Positions 1 through 8,624 of a DNA stretch of 64,000 nucleotides are shown in pieces. Each line of letters opens with the position of its first letter. Within the stretch, counting starts at the first letter, position 1. Origin of the DNA: DASVTU01 sp036387415 (lineage in GTDB: Bacteria > Acidobacteriota > Blastocatellia > Pyrinomonadales > Pyrinomonadaceae); the NCBI GenBank assembly GCA_036387415.1, contig DASVTU010000019.1, positions 434,001-498,000 of the forward strand, given 5' to 3'. Both the position numbers and the translations under genes were made by a program. The notes beneath the pieces are model-generated. The model saw nothing but the letters and a program-made list of their open reading frames with translations, was not told the DNA's origin and ran no database searches.

Positions 1-1
1 C

Positions 2-73
2 GCCATCATTACCGACCGCGGCGTCGCACGCGCGCCCTACACGGCGAGCTTGCGAAAGTTGGTCGAAGGATAA
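2..73 (+). CDS. C-terminal end of an unidentified protein (partial)
   Basis: An open frame enters from the left edge and ends at TAA 71-73, giving about 23 residues ending in LRKLVEG. Codon third positions are mostly G or C, as in the neighbouring genes, which supports real coding. It converges on the minus-strand epimerase that ends at 124. Too little is present to name a family. Confidence 0.45.
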   Translation, partial: AIITDRGVARAPYTASLRKLVEG

Positions 74-123
74 AACTGCTGTAAGGAAAAGACTGAAAAT
101 TTGTCGGCACGGCGCGGCTTGAT

Positions 124-1083
124 TTACTTTTGGGCGAAGCGGCTCTGCTTCCACCAGTCAATCGTGAGACGCAAACCTTCTGCGAGTTTGACTTGCGGTT
201 CGTAGCCGAGTAGTTCGCGTGCGAGCCTGATGTCGGCGAGGCTGTGACGCACGTCGCCGACGCGCGGTTCGCGGTATTCGGCTTGGGCGTCGGTGCGTCC
301 GAGGATTTGTTTGAGTGTGTCGAGGAGTTCGTTGAGGGTGGTGCGTTCGCCGTTGGCGACGTTGATAACCTGACCGAGACCACGCGTAGTCTCCGCCGCG
401 CGGAGGTTGGCATCGACGGCGTTGGCGACGTAGGTGAAATCACGCGACTGTTCGCCGTCGCCGAAGATGACGGGACGCTCCGTGCCGGAGAGTGCGGCGA
501 TGAAGCGCGAGATGACGCCGGAATACTGCGAACTGGGGTCTTGGCGCGGCCCGAAGATGTTGAAATAGCGGAGGCAGACCGTCTCGAAATTGTAGGAGCG
601 CGCCCAGACCTGACAATAATATTCGCCGACGAGTTTCGCAGCAGCATAGGGCGAGAGCGGTTCGGGGCGCATCGTTTCGGTCTTGGGGAGCGTCGGTTGG
701 TCGCCGTAGGCGGAACTCGACGCCGCGTAAATCAGACGACGTACGCCGCGTTCGCGCGCCGCGACGAGTAGCGAGAAAGTCGCTTCGGCGCAGGCGTCGT
801 GCGTCGCGCGTGGGTTCTCGACCGAACGCGGCACGGACGGAATCGCCGCTTCATGAAACACAAGCTCGACATCTTCGAGCGCACGTGCGAGCGCATCCGT
901 GTCGTTCAGATGCGCTTTGACGAAATCAATCTCGCCGTCTATTTCTTCGAGATTTTCCAGATGGCCGGTCGAAAGGTCGTCGATGACGCGCACGCGTGCG
1001 CCTCTCTGCGCGAGCGTCTCCGCGATGTGCGAACCGATAAAACCTGCCCCGCCCGTGACCAGAACGATTCCTGATAAGCTCAT
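124..1083 (-). CDS. NAD-dependent sugar epimerase/dehydratase (GalE/WbpP-like)
   Basis: An extended short-chain dehydrogenase of 319 residues, the usual length for UDP-sugar 4-epimerases. The N-terminal Rossmann loop TGGAGFIG is at residues 10-17. The catalytic set is visible as a Ser in SSSAYG (122-127) and Tyr146/Lys150 in SPYAAAK. The family converts a UDP-hexose or UDP-HexNAc to its C4 epimer in the cytoplasm, feeding surface polysaccharide. UDP-glucose dehydrogenase lies just upstream on the same strand, so both probably make precursors for glycans. The exact substrate cannot be read from sequence. ATG at 1083 has no strong Shine-Dalgarno. Confidence 0.9.
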   Translation of the reverse strand: MSLSGIVLVTGGAGFIGSHIAETLAQRGARVRVIDDLSTGHLENLEEIDGEIDFVKAHLNDTDALARALEDVELVFHEAAIPSVPRSVENPRATHDACAEATFSLLVAARERGVRRLIYAASSSAYGDQPTLPKTETMRPEPLSPYAAAKLVGEYYCQVWARSYNFETVCLRYFNIFGPRQDPSSQYSGVISRFIAALSGTERPVIFGDGEQSRDFTYVANAVDANLRAAETTRGLGQVINVANGERTTLNELLDTLKQILGRTDAQAEYREPRVGDVRHSLADIRLARELLGYEPQVKLAEGLRLTIDWWKQSRFAQK

Positions 1084-1096
1084 AATGAAATCTAAA

Positions 1097-1180
1097 AGGC
1101 TAGAGGTCAGAGGTCAGTGGTCAGTAAGAATACAAAGCGTTTTTGTCTTTCACTGACCACTGACCTCTGACCTCTAGCCT
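1097..1180. repeat. Perfect 29-bp inverted repeat built from heptamers
   Basis: The arms 1097-1125 and 1152-1180 are exact reverse complements of 29 bases. The arm is a run of the 7-base unit AGGTCAG with one variant (TGGTCAG). The loop is 26 bases. It fills the space between two minus-strand genes. The same unit recurs at 6050-6119 and 19404-19488. Confidence 0.9.
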
Positions 1181-1187
1181 CTGTTGT

Positions 1188-2486
1188 TTATCTGCCGACG
1201 CCGACGTAATCGAAGCCCAATTCGCGCATCGCGGCGGGTTCGTAGATGTTGCGTAGGTCGGCGATTTTGGGAGTCCGCATCAATTCGCGTATGCGTTGCA
1301 TGTTGAGCGCGCGAAACTGGTTCCACTCCGTCATGAAGACGAGCGCGTCCGCGCCCGACACCGCGCCGTATTCGTCTTCCGCATACTCGATTTGCGGCAG
1401 AACCTTCTGCGCCTGTGGAATCGCAACGGGGTCGTAAGCGCGTACCTTCGCGCCGCGTTCGAGAAGGTCGTGAATAATATCGACGGAAGGAGCGTCGCGC
1501 ATGTCGTCGGTTTCGGGTTTGAACGAAAGGCCGAGCATGGCAATCGTCTTGCCGTCCAAATTGCCGACCAATTTTTCAATCTTCGGAATCATCGCGCCGC
1601 GCTGTCGCTCGTTGACCTCGATGACGGCATCGACGATTAACGAATCGCTGTTGAACTGTCGCGCCACGGAGACGAGTGCGCGCGTGTCTTTCGGAAAACA
1701 CGAGCCGCCAAAACCGGGGCCGGGATGCAGGAATTTCTTACCGATGCGATTGTCCATGCCGATGGCGCGCGCCACGTCGTGCACGTCGCAGCCAATCTTG
1801 TCGCAGAGGTTGGCAATCTCGTTGATGAATGAAATCTTGGTGGCGAGAAATGCGTTGGCCGCGTACTTGGTCAATTCCGCCGCCTCGACCGAAGTAATCA
1901 CGAATGGCGTTTCAATCAGATAGAGCGGACGATAAAGGTCGCGCATGATGGCGACGGCCTCTTCGTCGCGGCAGCCGATGACGATGCGGTCAGGCCGCAT
2001 GAAGTCGTCAATGGCCGCGCCCTCGCGCAAGAATTCGGGGTTGGAGACGATGCCGAAGTTGAACGGTTTGCGTTGGTGTTCTTTGATGAGACGGCGCAAG
2101 TGCTCGCCTGTTCCGACTGGCACGGTCGATTTCGTGACTATTACTTTGTAGCCGTTCATGTGCTCGGCGACGTTGCGCGCCGCTTCGTCGATGAAGCGGA
2201 GGTCAGCCGCGCCGTCCTCCCGCGGTGGCGTGCCGACGGCGAGGAAGATGACGAGCGCCTGTTCGACGGCGGCACGTAGTTCGGTCGTGAAATGAAGACG
2301 ACCCGCCTGCGTATTTTTGGCGACGAGTTGGTCAAGCCCCGGCTCGTAGATTGGCATGTGGCCTTCGGAGAGCCGCGCAATCTTCTCGCTGTCAACGTCT
2401 ACGCACGTGACATCGACGCCGAACTCGGCAAAACAGGCTCCGGTCACTAATCCGACGTAGCCCGTTCCGATTACTGCAATATGCAT
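1188..2486 (-). CDS. ugd: UDP-glucose 6-dehydrogenase
   Basis: A 432-residue enzyme of the UDP-glucose/GDP-mannose dehydrogenase family. The NAD-binding GTGYVG is at residues 7-12. The middle domain has the conserved EAAELTKYAANAF segment with Lys207. The active-site Cys263 sits in GFGGSCFPKD, with Asp267 beside it. It oxidises UDP-glucose twice to UDP-glucuronate, using 2 NAD+, in the cytoplasm. It stands upstream of the epimerase on the same strand, across a heptamer inverted repeat. Full length with all key residues present. Confidence 0.95.
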   Translation of the reverse strand: MHIAVIGTGYVGLVTGACFAEFGVDVTCVDVDSEKIARLSEGHMPIYEPGLDQLVAKNTQAGRLHFTTELRAAVEQALVIFLAVGTPPREDGAADLRFIDEAARNVAEHMNGYKVIVTKSTVPVGTGEHLRRLIKEHQRKPFNFGIVSNPEFLREGAAIDDFMRPDRIVIGCRDEEAVAIMRDLYRPLYLIETPFVITSVEAAELTKYAANAFLATKISFINEIANLCDKIGCDVHDVARAIGMDNRIGKKFLHPGPGFGGSCFPKDTRALVSVARQFNSDSLIVDAVIEVNERQRGAMIPKIEKLVGNLDGKTIAMLGLSFKPETDDMRDAPSVDIIHDLLERGAKVRAYDPVAIPQAQKVLPQIEYAEDEYGAVSGADALVFMTEWNQFRALNMQRIRELMRTPKIADLRNIYEPAAMRELGFDYVGVGR

Positions 2487-2640
2487 TACAGGAAAAAGCC
2501 TCTCAAGGTGGGATAAACAAAAGCTTGCGGGTCACGCGAAAATCTAAGCGCGTGACCCGCAGGAATTGTTTGGGTCTTTCTGACTACCGTACGCTAAATT
2601 TTACCTTACCGCACAAAATCCAATCTGAACCGAGCAGCGA

Positions 2641-3360
2641 CTATCTGCTCGGGCTGATGACGATGGGGTTGCCGCCAAAGTTAAACTCATCGTCGTCTCT
2701 CGCCGCGATGATGGCTGCCGCAATCGCGCCACCGGCTGCCAGCAGCAAAGCTGCGAGCGCGCCGCCGCCGATTCCGGCCATGCCCGGCGCGGTCAGACGT
2801 GTGCAACGAGTGCCGGGAGCCGCCTGTCCTGCCGTGTCCTGCGAACCCGCCGCGACTTGCTTGACGGTGCTGCCCGCGCGAAGTTCGACGCGGCCTGACT
2901 GCGTGCTGACAACCGTGTTGCCGCAATCGACATCAACCAAAAAGACATTCGGCTGATTGACATCTGCGACCGCCGAACCGTCTTTGGTCAAGACAGTCGC
3001 GGTGATGCCGGACGGCGTGGAAAAGCGCACGCGTCCTGCATCGAGGTTGCCGGAGACGCTTGTTTCGGTAAAGCTAATCTTGACGCTCGACTCCGGTAAA
3101 ACCTCGACACGGCCAAGTTTGCCGAGGCTGACGACGGCACTAGACCCTTTTGCCGTGGTGACGGTGCTATCGGAAAAAACTGTGGCACCTGAAATAGCGT
3201 TCGCGCCGTTGACGGTCACTTCGCCGACAACCGACAAATCGCCTGATGGTCCTGCCTGCCCTTGCTGCGGCGCGGCCAGCGCGACCATCGAGTACATGCT
3301 CAAGATGGCGACGGCTAGGCAGAGCACGATGGGCGTACGGCTCCAAGTTCTGCTGATCAT
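2641..3360 (-). CDS. FecR-like exported protein with C-terminal membrane helix
   Basis: About 239 residues. The ATG at 3360 is preferred to the ATG at 3390 because GGGAGGAG lies just before it. An N-terminal signal/anchor (about residues 10-32) ends near ALA. The body resembles the beta-rich FecR domain: VVGEVTVNG, then repeated short strands and the RVRFSTPSG stretch, in which a periplasmic sensor or scaffold is wrapped. A Gly/Ala-rich hydrophobic segment near the C-terminus precedes a short polar tail. No adjacent sigma factor is present, so a classical FecIR role is not supported. In this phylum such proteins are common and mostly of unknown function. Confidence 0.75.
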   Translation of the reverse strand: MISRTWSRTPIVLCLAVAILSMYSMVALAAPQQGQAGPSGDLSVVGEVTVNGANAISGATVFSDSTVTTAKGSSAVVSLGKLGRVEVLPESSVKISFTETSVSGNLDAGRVRFSTPSGITATVLTKDGSAVADVNQPNVFLVDVDCGNTVVSTQSGRVELRAGSTVKQVAAGSQDTAGQAAPGTRCTRLTAPGMAGIGGGALAALLLAAGGAIAAAIIAARDDDEFNFGGNPIVISPSR

Positions 3361-3676
3361 TACTTCTCCTCCCGTAGGTGAAACATTCAAATTTTTTAGA
3401 GAGCGCGCGGCAAGTCTTTGAGGGACTTGCAGGAGACGATTTGTATTGTTCTCGCCAACCCGTCTCAGAAAATCATAGCCCCCGCATGGAACATCTCATT
3501 AATAAAGCACTCATGAGAGCCTCAGTGGGCTTCAATAGACCCCGTCTTTTTACACGAATCCAGCCCTTGTGTCAACAAACATTTACGTAAAATACGCGGT
3601 TTGTTGGCCTTTTTCCGAATAGTTGAAAAACAAATACCAGAGCCTTCTCCGCACACCTGTTAAACACCCTCTGACC
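3361..3676. other. Upstream region of the FecR-like gene: promoter, leader hairpin
   Basis: This 316-base gap holds a minus-strand sigma-70-like promoter (3547-3575), a leader of roughly 180 bases, and within it a small hairpin of 7-bp arms (GCAAGTC, 3410-3416 with 3424-3430). I see no gene here. Confidence 0.6.
3547..3575 (-). promoter_or_regulatory. Sigma-70-like promoter for the FecR-like gene
   Basis: On the minus strand a perfect -35 TTGACA (3570-3575) is followed after 17 bases by TAAAAA (3547-3552, 4 of 6 matches to TATAAT). Transcription would start near 3540, leaving a long leader before the ATG at 3360. Confidence 0.5.
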
Positions 3677-4897
3677 CTATGCGCGCCGCTCGAAAAGATA
3701 GGCGCTATCGACGAGGCGACCGCCGCGTCCTTCATCCGCCGCGAACTGTCTGCGGCGACGCTCGCCGCGACTGCTGACCGTATGGCTCCAAATGGCCGCT
3801 CCGGCATACTCGCCGCGTTTGTTGAGGGCGTAAAAATTGACATCAAACTGCTTTAATTTCTCCTGCTCGTTGCCGTAGCGGGCGGCAATCAACTTCAGGG
3901 CTTCGAGGCAGGCCTGTTCCGGCGACATGCCGCGTTTCATGTATTCGACCACCGTACGCGCGCCGTTGATATAAATCACTTCTTCGCCGCGTCCGGTCGA
4001 ACCGGCAGCCCCGACCTCGTTGTCCACGTAGAGACCGCAGCCGATGAGCGGCGAATCGCCGACGCGCCCCGGAATCTTCCACGCCAGCCCGCTCGTCGTC
4101 GTGACGCCGCTGATGTCTGAATTTTTGTCCAGAGTCAGGCAATTGATGGTACCCGTGGGCGGATTTCGCGCCACTTCGTCGGCATGTGCGAGCAAGGCGT
4201 CGCGCAATCTGGCGTCGCCGCGTGCGTATTCGTGTGCGAGACGAAAACTGGGTCGCATCCGTTCTTCGGCCAATTTTCGCTGTCCGGCGGGCGAAGCGGG
4301 CGTCGGCACCAGAAGTTGCGGCCCCCAGTCGTCCTCCGGCGACATTCCTTCTTTCCAACGAAGCCACGCGATGCGCGATTCTTCCGTCAGGAGATTGACG
4401 TTTTCAAAGCCCATCTGCGTCGCAAACTGGCGCGCCCCCTCGCCCACAATCAAGATGTGGTCGGTGTGTTCCAGCACTGCTTTCGCGACTTTTGAAGGCA
4501 TCCGCACGCCGCGCAGAGAGGCGACCGCGCCCGCGCGACGCGTCGGGCCGTGCATGGCGCTGGCGTCGAGTTCCACGTCGCCGTGCTCGTTCGGCAGACC
4601 ACCGTAACCGACCGAATCGTCCTTCGGGTCGAGTTCGACGATGTTGACGCCCGCGATGGCGGCATCGAGCGTATCCGCACCATTGCGAAGTTCCTGCACG
4701 GCTTTCGTCACCGCCGCGACGCCGTTGGTGCTTGAGATGGAGAGCGGCGGAGTCGCACGATGCGCCGCGACGCTGCCCGCGCGCCCCTCCGACGCTTGCC
4801 CGAAGGCATCCGCGTGCAGACCCGCGCCGAGTGCTGCCGCACCCATTCCGGCGGCTGCGCTGCCGAGAAATTTTCGACGACTTTTGTCCGTGGTCAT
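3677..4897 (-). CDS. Tat-exported glycosylasparaginase (Ntn hydrolase)
   Basis: A member of the N4-(beta-N-acetylglucosaminyl)-L-asparaginase family, about 406 residues. It opens with a twin-arginine signal (SRRKFLG then an Ala/Gly-rich hydrophobic core), so it should be folded before export. The precursor is expected to cleave itself before the Thr of GTINCL (about residue 250), freeing the nucleophile. Conserved family blocks follow: SGVTTTSGLAWK, GRVGDSPLIGCG and DNEVGAAGSTGRGEE. The family cleaves the GlcNAc-Asn bond of glycoasparagines. The start could also be the GTG at 4915. An Arg-rich insertion (RGERRRR) precedes the conserved SAYLFER end. Confidence 0.85.
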   Translation of the reverse strand: MTTDKSRRKFLGSAAAGMGAAALGAGLHADAFGQASEGRAGSVAAHRATPPLSISSTNGVAAVTKAVQELRNGADTLDAAIAGVNIVELDPKDDSVGYGGLPNEHGDVELDASAMHGPTRRAGAVASLRGVRMPSKVAKAVLEHTDHILIVGEGARQFATQMGFENVNLLTEESRIAWLRWKEGMSPEDDWGPQLLVPTPASPAGQRKLAEERMRPSFRLAHEYARGDARLRDALLAHADEVARNPPTGTINCLTLDKNSDISGVTTTSGLAWKIPGRVGDSPLIGCGLYVDNEVGAAGSTGRGEEVIYINGARTVVEYMKRGMSPEQACLEALKLIAARYGNEQEKLKQFDVNFYALNKRGEYAGAAIWSHTVSSRGERRRRQFAADEGRGGRLVDSAYLFERRA

Positions 4898-5069
4898 TGG
4901 CTTGAAACGTCGCACTGCTCTCTACCGCAGGCGTTCAAAGTGAAAACTTGAAATCTTTTAACGGGTAAGTGCTCGGCATGGTAGCAAACGCTCCTCACAG
5001 GTGCAATAAAATTCCGCCGCGAACGATTTTTTCGACCTTAACGCCACCAACTTTTCAACTGCGACGCAT

Positions 5070-6041
5070 TCAAAGCCGACGCGCCTCGCGCCACACGCGC
5101 GGGAGCGCACGAAGTTTCGCGGCGAACGAGAGATGCGCGCGCCGCGAGAAAACGTCGAAATCGGCGCGTTCTATCTCGTTAAGTATGCGTGCGTAGAGAC
5201 GCGCGGCCAGTAACACGGTGAAACGCGCATCGCGGTCGAGGAGCGGAATCCCCTTCTCCGCTTCATGGTAGAAATCGCGCGCACGTCGAATCTCAAAACG
5301 CATCAACTCGCGAAAGCGTTCGGACACCTCGCCGCGTCGCAAGTCCTGCTCGGTCAAGTCAAACCGACGTAGGTCTTCCTGCGGCAGATAGATGCGTCCC
5401 ATCGAGAGGTCTTCGCCCACATCGCGCAGGATGTTGGTCAACTGCATAGCCAGGCCGAGTGCTTCTGCATAACGCAGCGTCTCAGGCTTGCTGTAACCAA
5501 AAATCTCCGACGACATCAAACCAACCACCGACGCCACGCGATAACAATAGACGCGCAACTCCTCCCACGTCTCATAACTCTTCTGGTACGTGTCCATCAA
5601 CACGCCGCGCATTAACTCAAGCGGCAACTCCTGTGCGATGCGGTAATGCGCAAGCATGTCGCGCCACGCGACGAGCACGGGCGAGAAGTTTTCTAATGTC
5701 TCCACCGAATCGTCGGACGGCTGCACGCGCCTGCCGACGCCGAGCGTCTGCCCTCTATAGACGGCATCGAGTTCTGCGCCCCACCGCTCGACCGCCGCAC
5801 GCGCCCCTCGCTCATCCTCGACGCCCGCCTCGTCAACCTCATCATCGACGTGCCTGCACAATGCGTAGACGGCATAAATCGCGCGCCGTTTCTCGCGCGG
5901 CAAAAAACGCGCGCTGAAATAGAAACTCTTGGCATGCGTGCGCGTCGTTTGCTGGCAATAACGATAGGCATGCTCGACCGCCGCAGCATCATCATGCGCG
6001 TTTGCGTCCAGCAAGTCAGAAGTTCGTGCTTGTGATGACAT
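5070..6041 (-). CDS. Phytoene/squalene synthase family protein
   Basis: A 323-residue head-to-head prenyl transferase. The first Asp-rich motif is in CRHVDDEVDE, the second in NILRDVGEDLSMGR, followed by the conserved YLPQEDL. The SFYFSARFLP block near residue 40 is typical of phytoene/squalene synthases. These enzymes join two prenyl diphosphates, giving phytoene or (pre)squalene for carotenoids or hopanoids. A polyprenyl diphosphate synthase, which would make the substrate, is immediately upstream on the same strand. No desaturase or squalene cyclase is nearby, so the product is undecided. Confidence 0.88.
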   Translation of the reverse strand: MSSQARTSDLLDANAHDDAAAVEHAYRYCQQTTRTHAKSFYFSARFLPREKRRAIYAVYALCRHVDDEVDEAGVEDERGARAAVERWGAELDAVYRGQTLGVGRRVQPSDDSVETLENFSPVLVAWRDMLAHYRIAQELPLELMRGVLMDTYQKSYETWEELRVYCYRVASVVGLMSSEIFGYSKPETLRYAEALGLAMQLTNILRDVGEDLSMGRIYLPQEDLRRFDLTEQDLRRGEVSERFRELMRFEIRRARDFYHEAEKGIPLLDRDARFTVLLAARLYARILNEIERADFDVFSRRAHLSFAAKLRALPRVWREARRL

Positions 6042-6049
6042 ATCAGGAA

Positions 6050-6119
6050 GGTGAACGGTCAGAGGTCAATGGATAAAAAGCTGTTCTTTCTATTCACCAT
6101 TGACCATCTACTATTCACC
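6050..6119. repeat. Imperfect inverted repeat of heptamer units
   Basis: Arms 6050-6072 and 6097-6119 pair imperfectly (GGTCAATGG with CCATTGACC, GGTGAA with TTCACC). The left arm shares the GGTCAGAGGTCA run of the element at 1097-1180. The right side abuts the stop codon of the prenyl synthase gene, whose TGA at 6122-6124 lies at its edge. Confidence 0.7.
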
Positions 6120-6121
6120 AT

Positions 6122-7036
6122 TCACGATTTGCGAGTTGTGATGTAGTCGGCCATTTCGCAGAGGAGGCGTGTGGGGCGTTGGTGGCCGAACTCGGAGACG
6201 AGCACGCCTTTGGCCTGTGCGACGTGCGAGGCGACGCGACGACGTGCCGCGCGTACGCCGCGTTCAAACGCCAGCGTCGAGAGACGTGCGCTGCTTCCAG
6301 CGAGCGCGGCATCTTCGGCCAAATCAATCACGTCGTCGCTAATCTGATATGCCTCGCCGAGCAGTTCGGCGAAGCGCGAGAGGGCCGCCAATTGCTGCGC
6401 GTGCGCGCCGGAAAGAATCGCGCCGAGACGTACCGAAAGACGCATGAGCGCCGACGTTTTAAGATTTCGCATGGCGTCGAAACCGTCGCGACTTGCGCCG
6501 TCGGAGAGGTCGATGGTCTGTCCTGTAACCATTCCGTCGGTGCCGATGCAGGCGACGAGTTCGGCGTGTGCCGCGATGGCGCGCTCAGGCTTGGTGCGTT
6601 CGTCGTCGAAGACCAGACCGTACGATGCATTCATCAACGCTAATGCGACGAGCACGGCAAGACCTTCGTCATAACGCCGATGCAGGCACAGACGCCCGCG
6701 CCGCTCCGATGCATCGTCCATACAGGGTAGGTCGTCAAAGATGAGCGAACTTGTGTGGACGTATTCGACGGCGGTGGCCGCGCGTAGCGCCGCGTCGGAA
6801 GCGCCGCCAACCAGTTCCGCGCCGAGCAGCGTGAGGACGGGTCGCAGGCGCTTTCCGCCGGGAAAAAGTGCGTAGCGAATCGCTTCGTTAAAACGCCCGC
6901 CGAGGTGCGCCGGGGCACACGGCAAATGCTGCGCGAGTGCATCTTCGATACGCGGACGCACGGCGTCAACATAGTCCCGAAGCGCACCGCCCGCGAGCGA
7001 CGGCGGCGTCCAGATGTCTGTTTCGGAAATGCTCAT
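6122..7036 (-). CDS. Polyprenyl (farnesyl/geranylgeranyl) diphosphate synthase
   Basis: About 304 residues from the ATG at 7036; an in-frame extension upstream looks non-coding. The chain-length family motifs are present: GGKRLRP, the first Asp-rich motif DDLPCMDD, and the second DDVIDL. It condenses isopentenyl diphosphate with allylic diphosphates in the cytoplasm. The short DDLPCMDD spacing fits the bacterial FPP/GGPP (IspA/CrtE-like) class. It sits upstream of a phytoene/squalene synthase with only a repeat element between, so the two likely supply a triterpenoid or carotenoid pathway. Product chain length cannot be fixed from sequence. Confidence 0.88.
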   Translation of the reverse strand: MSISETDIWTPPSLAGGALRDYVDAVRPRIEDALAQHLPCAPAHLGGRFNEAIRYALFPGGKRLRPVLTLLGAELVGGASDAALRAATAVEYVHTSSLIFDDLPCMDDASERRGRLCLHRRYDEGLAVLVALALMNASYGLVFDDERTKPERAIAAHAELVACIGTDGMVTGQTIDLSDGASRDGFDAMRNLKTSALMRLSVRLGAILSGAHAQQLAALSRFAELLGEAYQISDDVIDLAEDAALAGSSARLSTLAFERGVRAARRRVASHVAQAKGVLVSEFGHQRPTRLLCEMADYITTRKS

Positions 7037-7368
7037 TCGTGTTTCGTCAAGACGTAGTTTTGATTTCGCGTCGCCGTCCGACGGGTTCGTAAAATCTCGG
7101 CGCGATGGCCGCGAGATTAAAAAAGAGCCGTCGCAGCCTTGCTGCGCGCAGGTCACAAAAATGCGTCGGCAAAGCATTCGCGGTCGCCGTCCGCGAGGCT
7201 TCTGAAACAACGTTCCACTCTGCTTCTGAAACTACGAGAGGAAGACGCGAAACGGTTCTTTCGCATCTTGTCGGGATGGTTCGACGCGGTTAAATCTCGG
7301 TTGAATCGCTGTCAAATGTTGTCGGCTGAGGCGTCGGCGTCGGCGACGGTGGAGGTCGCGGTCGGCGG
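7037..7368. other. Gap with low-complexity GTCGGCG runs
   Basis: This 332-base space between two minus-strand genes has a low-complexity stretch near 7324-7385 made of repeated GTCGGCG/GGTCGCG units. A TTGACA on the minus strand has no good -10 partner at the right spacing. I see no convincing gene or RNA here. Confidence 0.5.
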
Positions 7369-7731
7369 CTACGTCGCGGTCGGAGCGTTTGTTTCTTGAT
7401 AAAAATTTCGTGCGCGTTCGGCGAGCGCAGTGGGGACGATGACGCGGAAGGGATGTTTGGCGACAAACGTCGGGACGCGGCGCACTTCCGCGCCGTGTGC
7501 GCCCAGCGCGGCGACGGCTTCCTCGTCCGCCAATTCATCGACGCCGAACTTTTCGGCAGCACGTCGCAATGCACCGCGCAGACGGTCGAGAGGCAGTTCG
7601 CGTTCGGCCAAAACTTTACCGCGCGCCTGAAATTCGCCGAGCGCATAAAGCGTCACGCGTCCGGCGTCAACGGGATGACCGCTCTGCGCGTCGTCGAAGA
7701 ATGTTGGCTGGCGCATGTCGGAATTCGTCAC
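7369..7731 (-). CDS. Small protein of unknown function
   Basis: About 120 residues from a GTG at 7731; an ATG at 7716 is an alternative. No family is recognised. The sequence reads as a soluble, mixed helix/strand protein with RVTLYALGEF near the start and a charged helix (ERELPLDRLRGALRRAAEKFG) followed by a strand-rich end. It starts 12 bases after the stop of the upstream secreted-protein gene, so the two are probably co-transcribed. Codon third positions match the neighbours, which favours this frame over the overlapping ones. Confidence 0.6.
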   Translation of the reverse strand: MTNSDMRQPTFFDDAQSGHPVDAGRVTLYALGEFQARGKVLAERELPLDRLRGALRRAAEKFGVDELADEEAVAALGAHGAEVRRVPTFVAKHPFRVIVPTALAERARNFYQETNAPTAT

Positions 7732-7743
7732 GGGTGCGATTGG

Positions 7744-8361
7744 TTATGGCGTATTGACGCGGCGCGGGCGGCTCATCTGTTCGGGCGCAGCGGGAACGCG
7801 CGTCGAAGAATGTCCGTCCGTCGCGGTCGGCGTCGGTGGTTGCGTCTGTTGTGGTTGTTGAGGCGGCGACTGTTGTCCGGCCTCGCTCTTCTTTTTCAAC
7901 TCGGCCTGCTCGTAGGGGTCGAGACGCGCGAAGAGATAAAACTTTTCGCGTCCCGACAACACCATTCCCAGGAATCGAAACGTGTAGTTGAGCGTCTCGC
8001 CAGCGACCAAAGTTTCAGGCGTCGGCAACGGGTCGAAGAACAACGTGTCAAACTCGTCGAGCGCCACGGCTTCGAGTTCGGGCAAGTAGTCGTTGTGCGT
8101 CTCGCGTGCGATGCGTAGAGCCATCTGCTTGAGCGCGCGAATCCGGTTCGAGTTGCGACGGTAGTACGTCTGATTGATTTCGCGCCGACTCACGCGGTCG
8201 TCAACTACTTCCTGCTGCGCCCGCAAGTAACCGAGATAGGCGCGCACGACCGGGCCGAACTCAGCTTCCTCGCGCTCCAACGAGCGCGACCGTTGCGCCG
8301 ACACTACGACCGCCGTGCACGCGAAGCACAGCAGCGCGAGCAACAGCACGACGACGCGCAT
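7744..8361 (-). CDS. Secreted protein of unknown function
   Basis: About 205 residues from the ATG at 8361, chosen because GGAGAGAG lies 8-9 bases before it and because a signal peptide (MRVVVLLLALLCFACTAV, cleavage near SAQ) then begins at once. The mature part is helical and charged, with a central FDTLFFDPLPTPETL segment and a long Gln/Pro/Thr-rich tail typical of a disordered end. A Cys inside the signal could alternatively suggest a lipoprotein, but no clean lipobox is seen. Function unknown. Confidence 0.7.
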   Translation of the reverse strand: MRVVVLLLALLCFACTAVVVSAQRSRSLEREEAEFGPVVRAYLGYLRAQQEVVDDRVSRREINQTYYRRNSNRIRALKQMALRIARETHNDYLPELEAVALDEFDTLFFDPLPTPETLVAGETLNYTFRFLGMVLSGREKFYLFARLDPYEQAELKKKSEAGQQSPPQQPQQTQPPTPTATDGHSSTRVPAAPEQMSRPRRVNTP

Positions 8362-8624
8362 TTTAGTTCTCTCTCCGTTCACTCTCTGTCTCTCAAAACT
8401 CATGCGGCGCGTGATCCTCTGCCGTCGCTTGTAAACATGAAACTTTCATTCGGGGGGGTAGTCTGCGCCAAAGTTTACCACAACCGCGCACGGTGTAATA
8501 TCAAAAGCACAGGCGCGTCTGCTATCAAGAGCGGCGACGTGGCGTTTGTTTGCACGACGGACAGACGTGGTGCTACATTTTCGCGACGCTCGCGGGAGCG
8601 CGACGAGTCGCGTATCATTCAAGC

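Noticed and set aside
7290..7646. Alternative minus-strand frame overlapping 7369-7731
   Set aside because: It is rich in Arg/Pro/Ser as expected for a shifted reading of the neighbouring frame.
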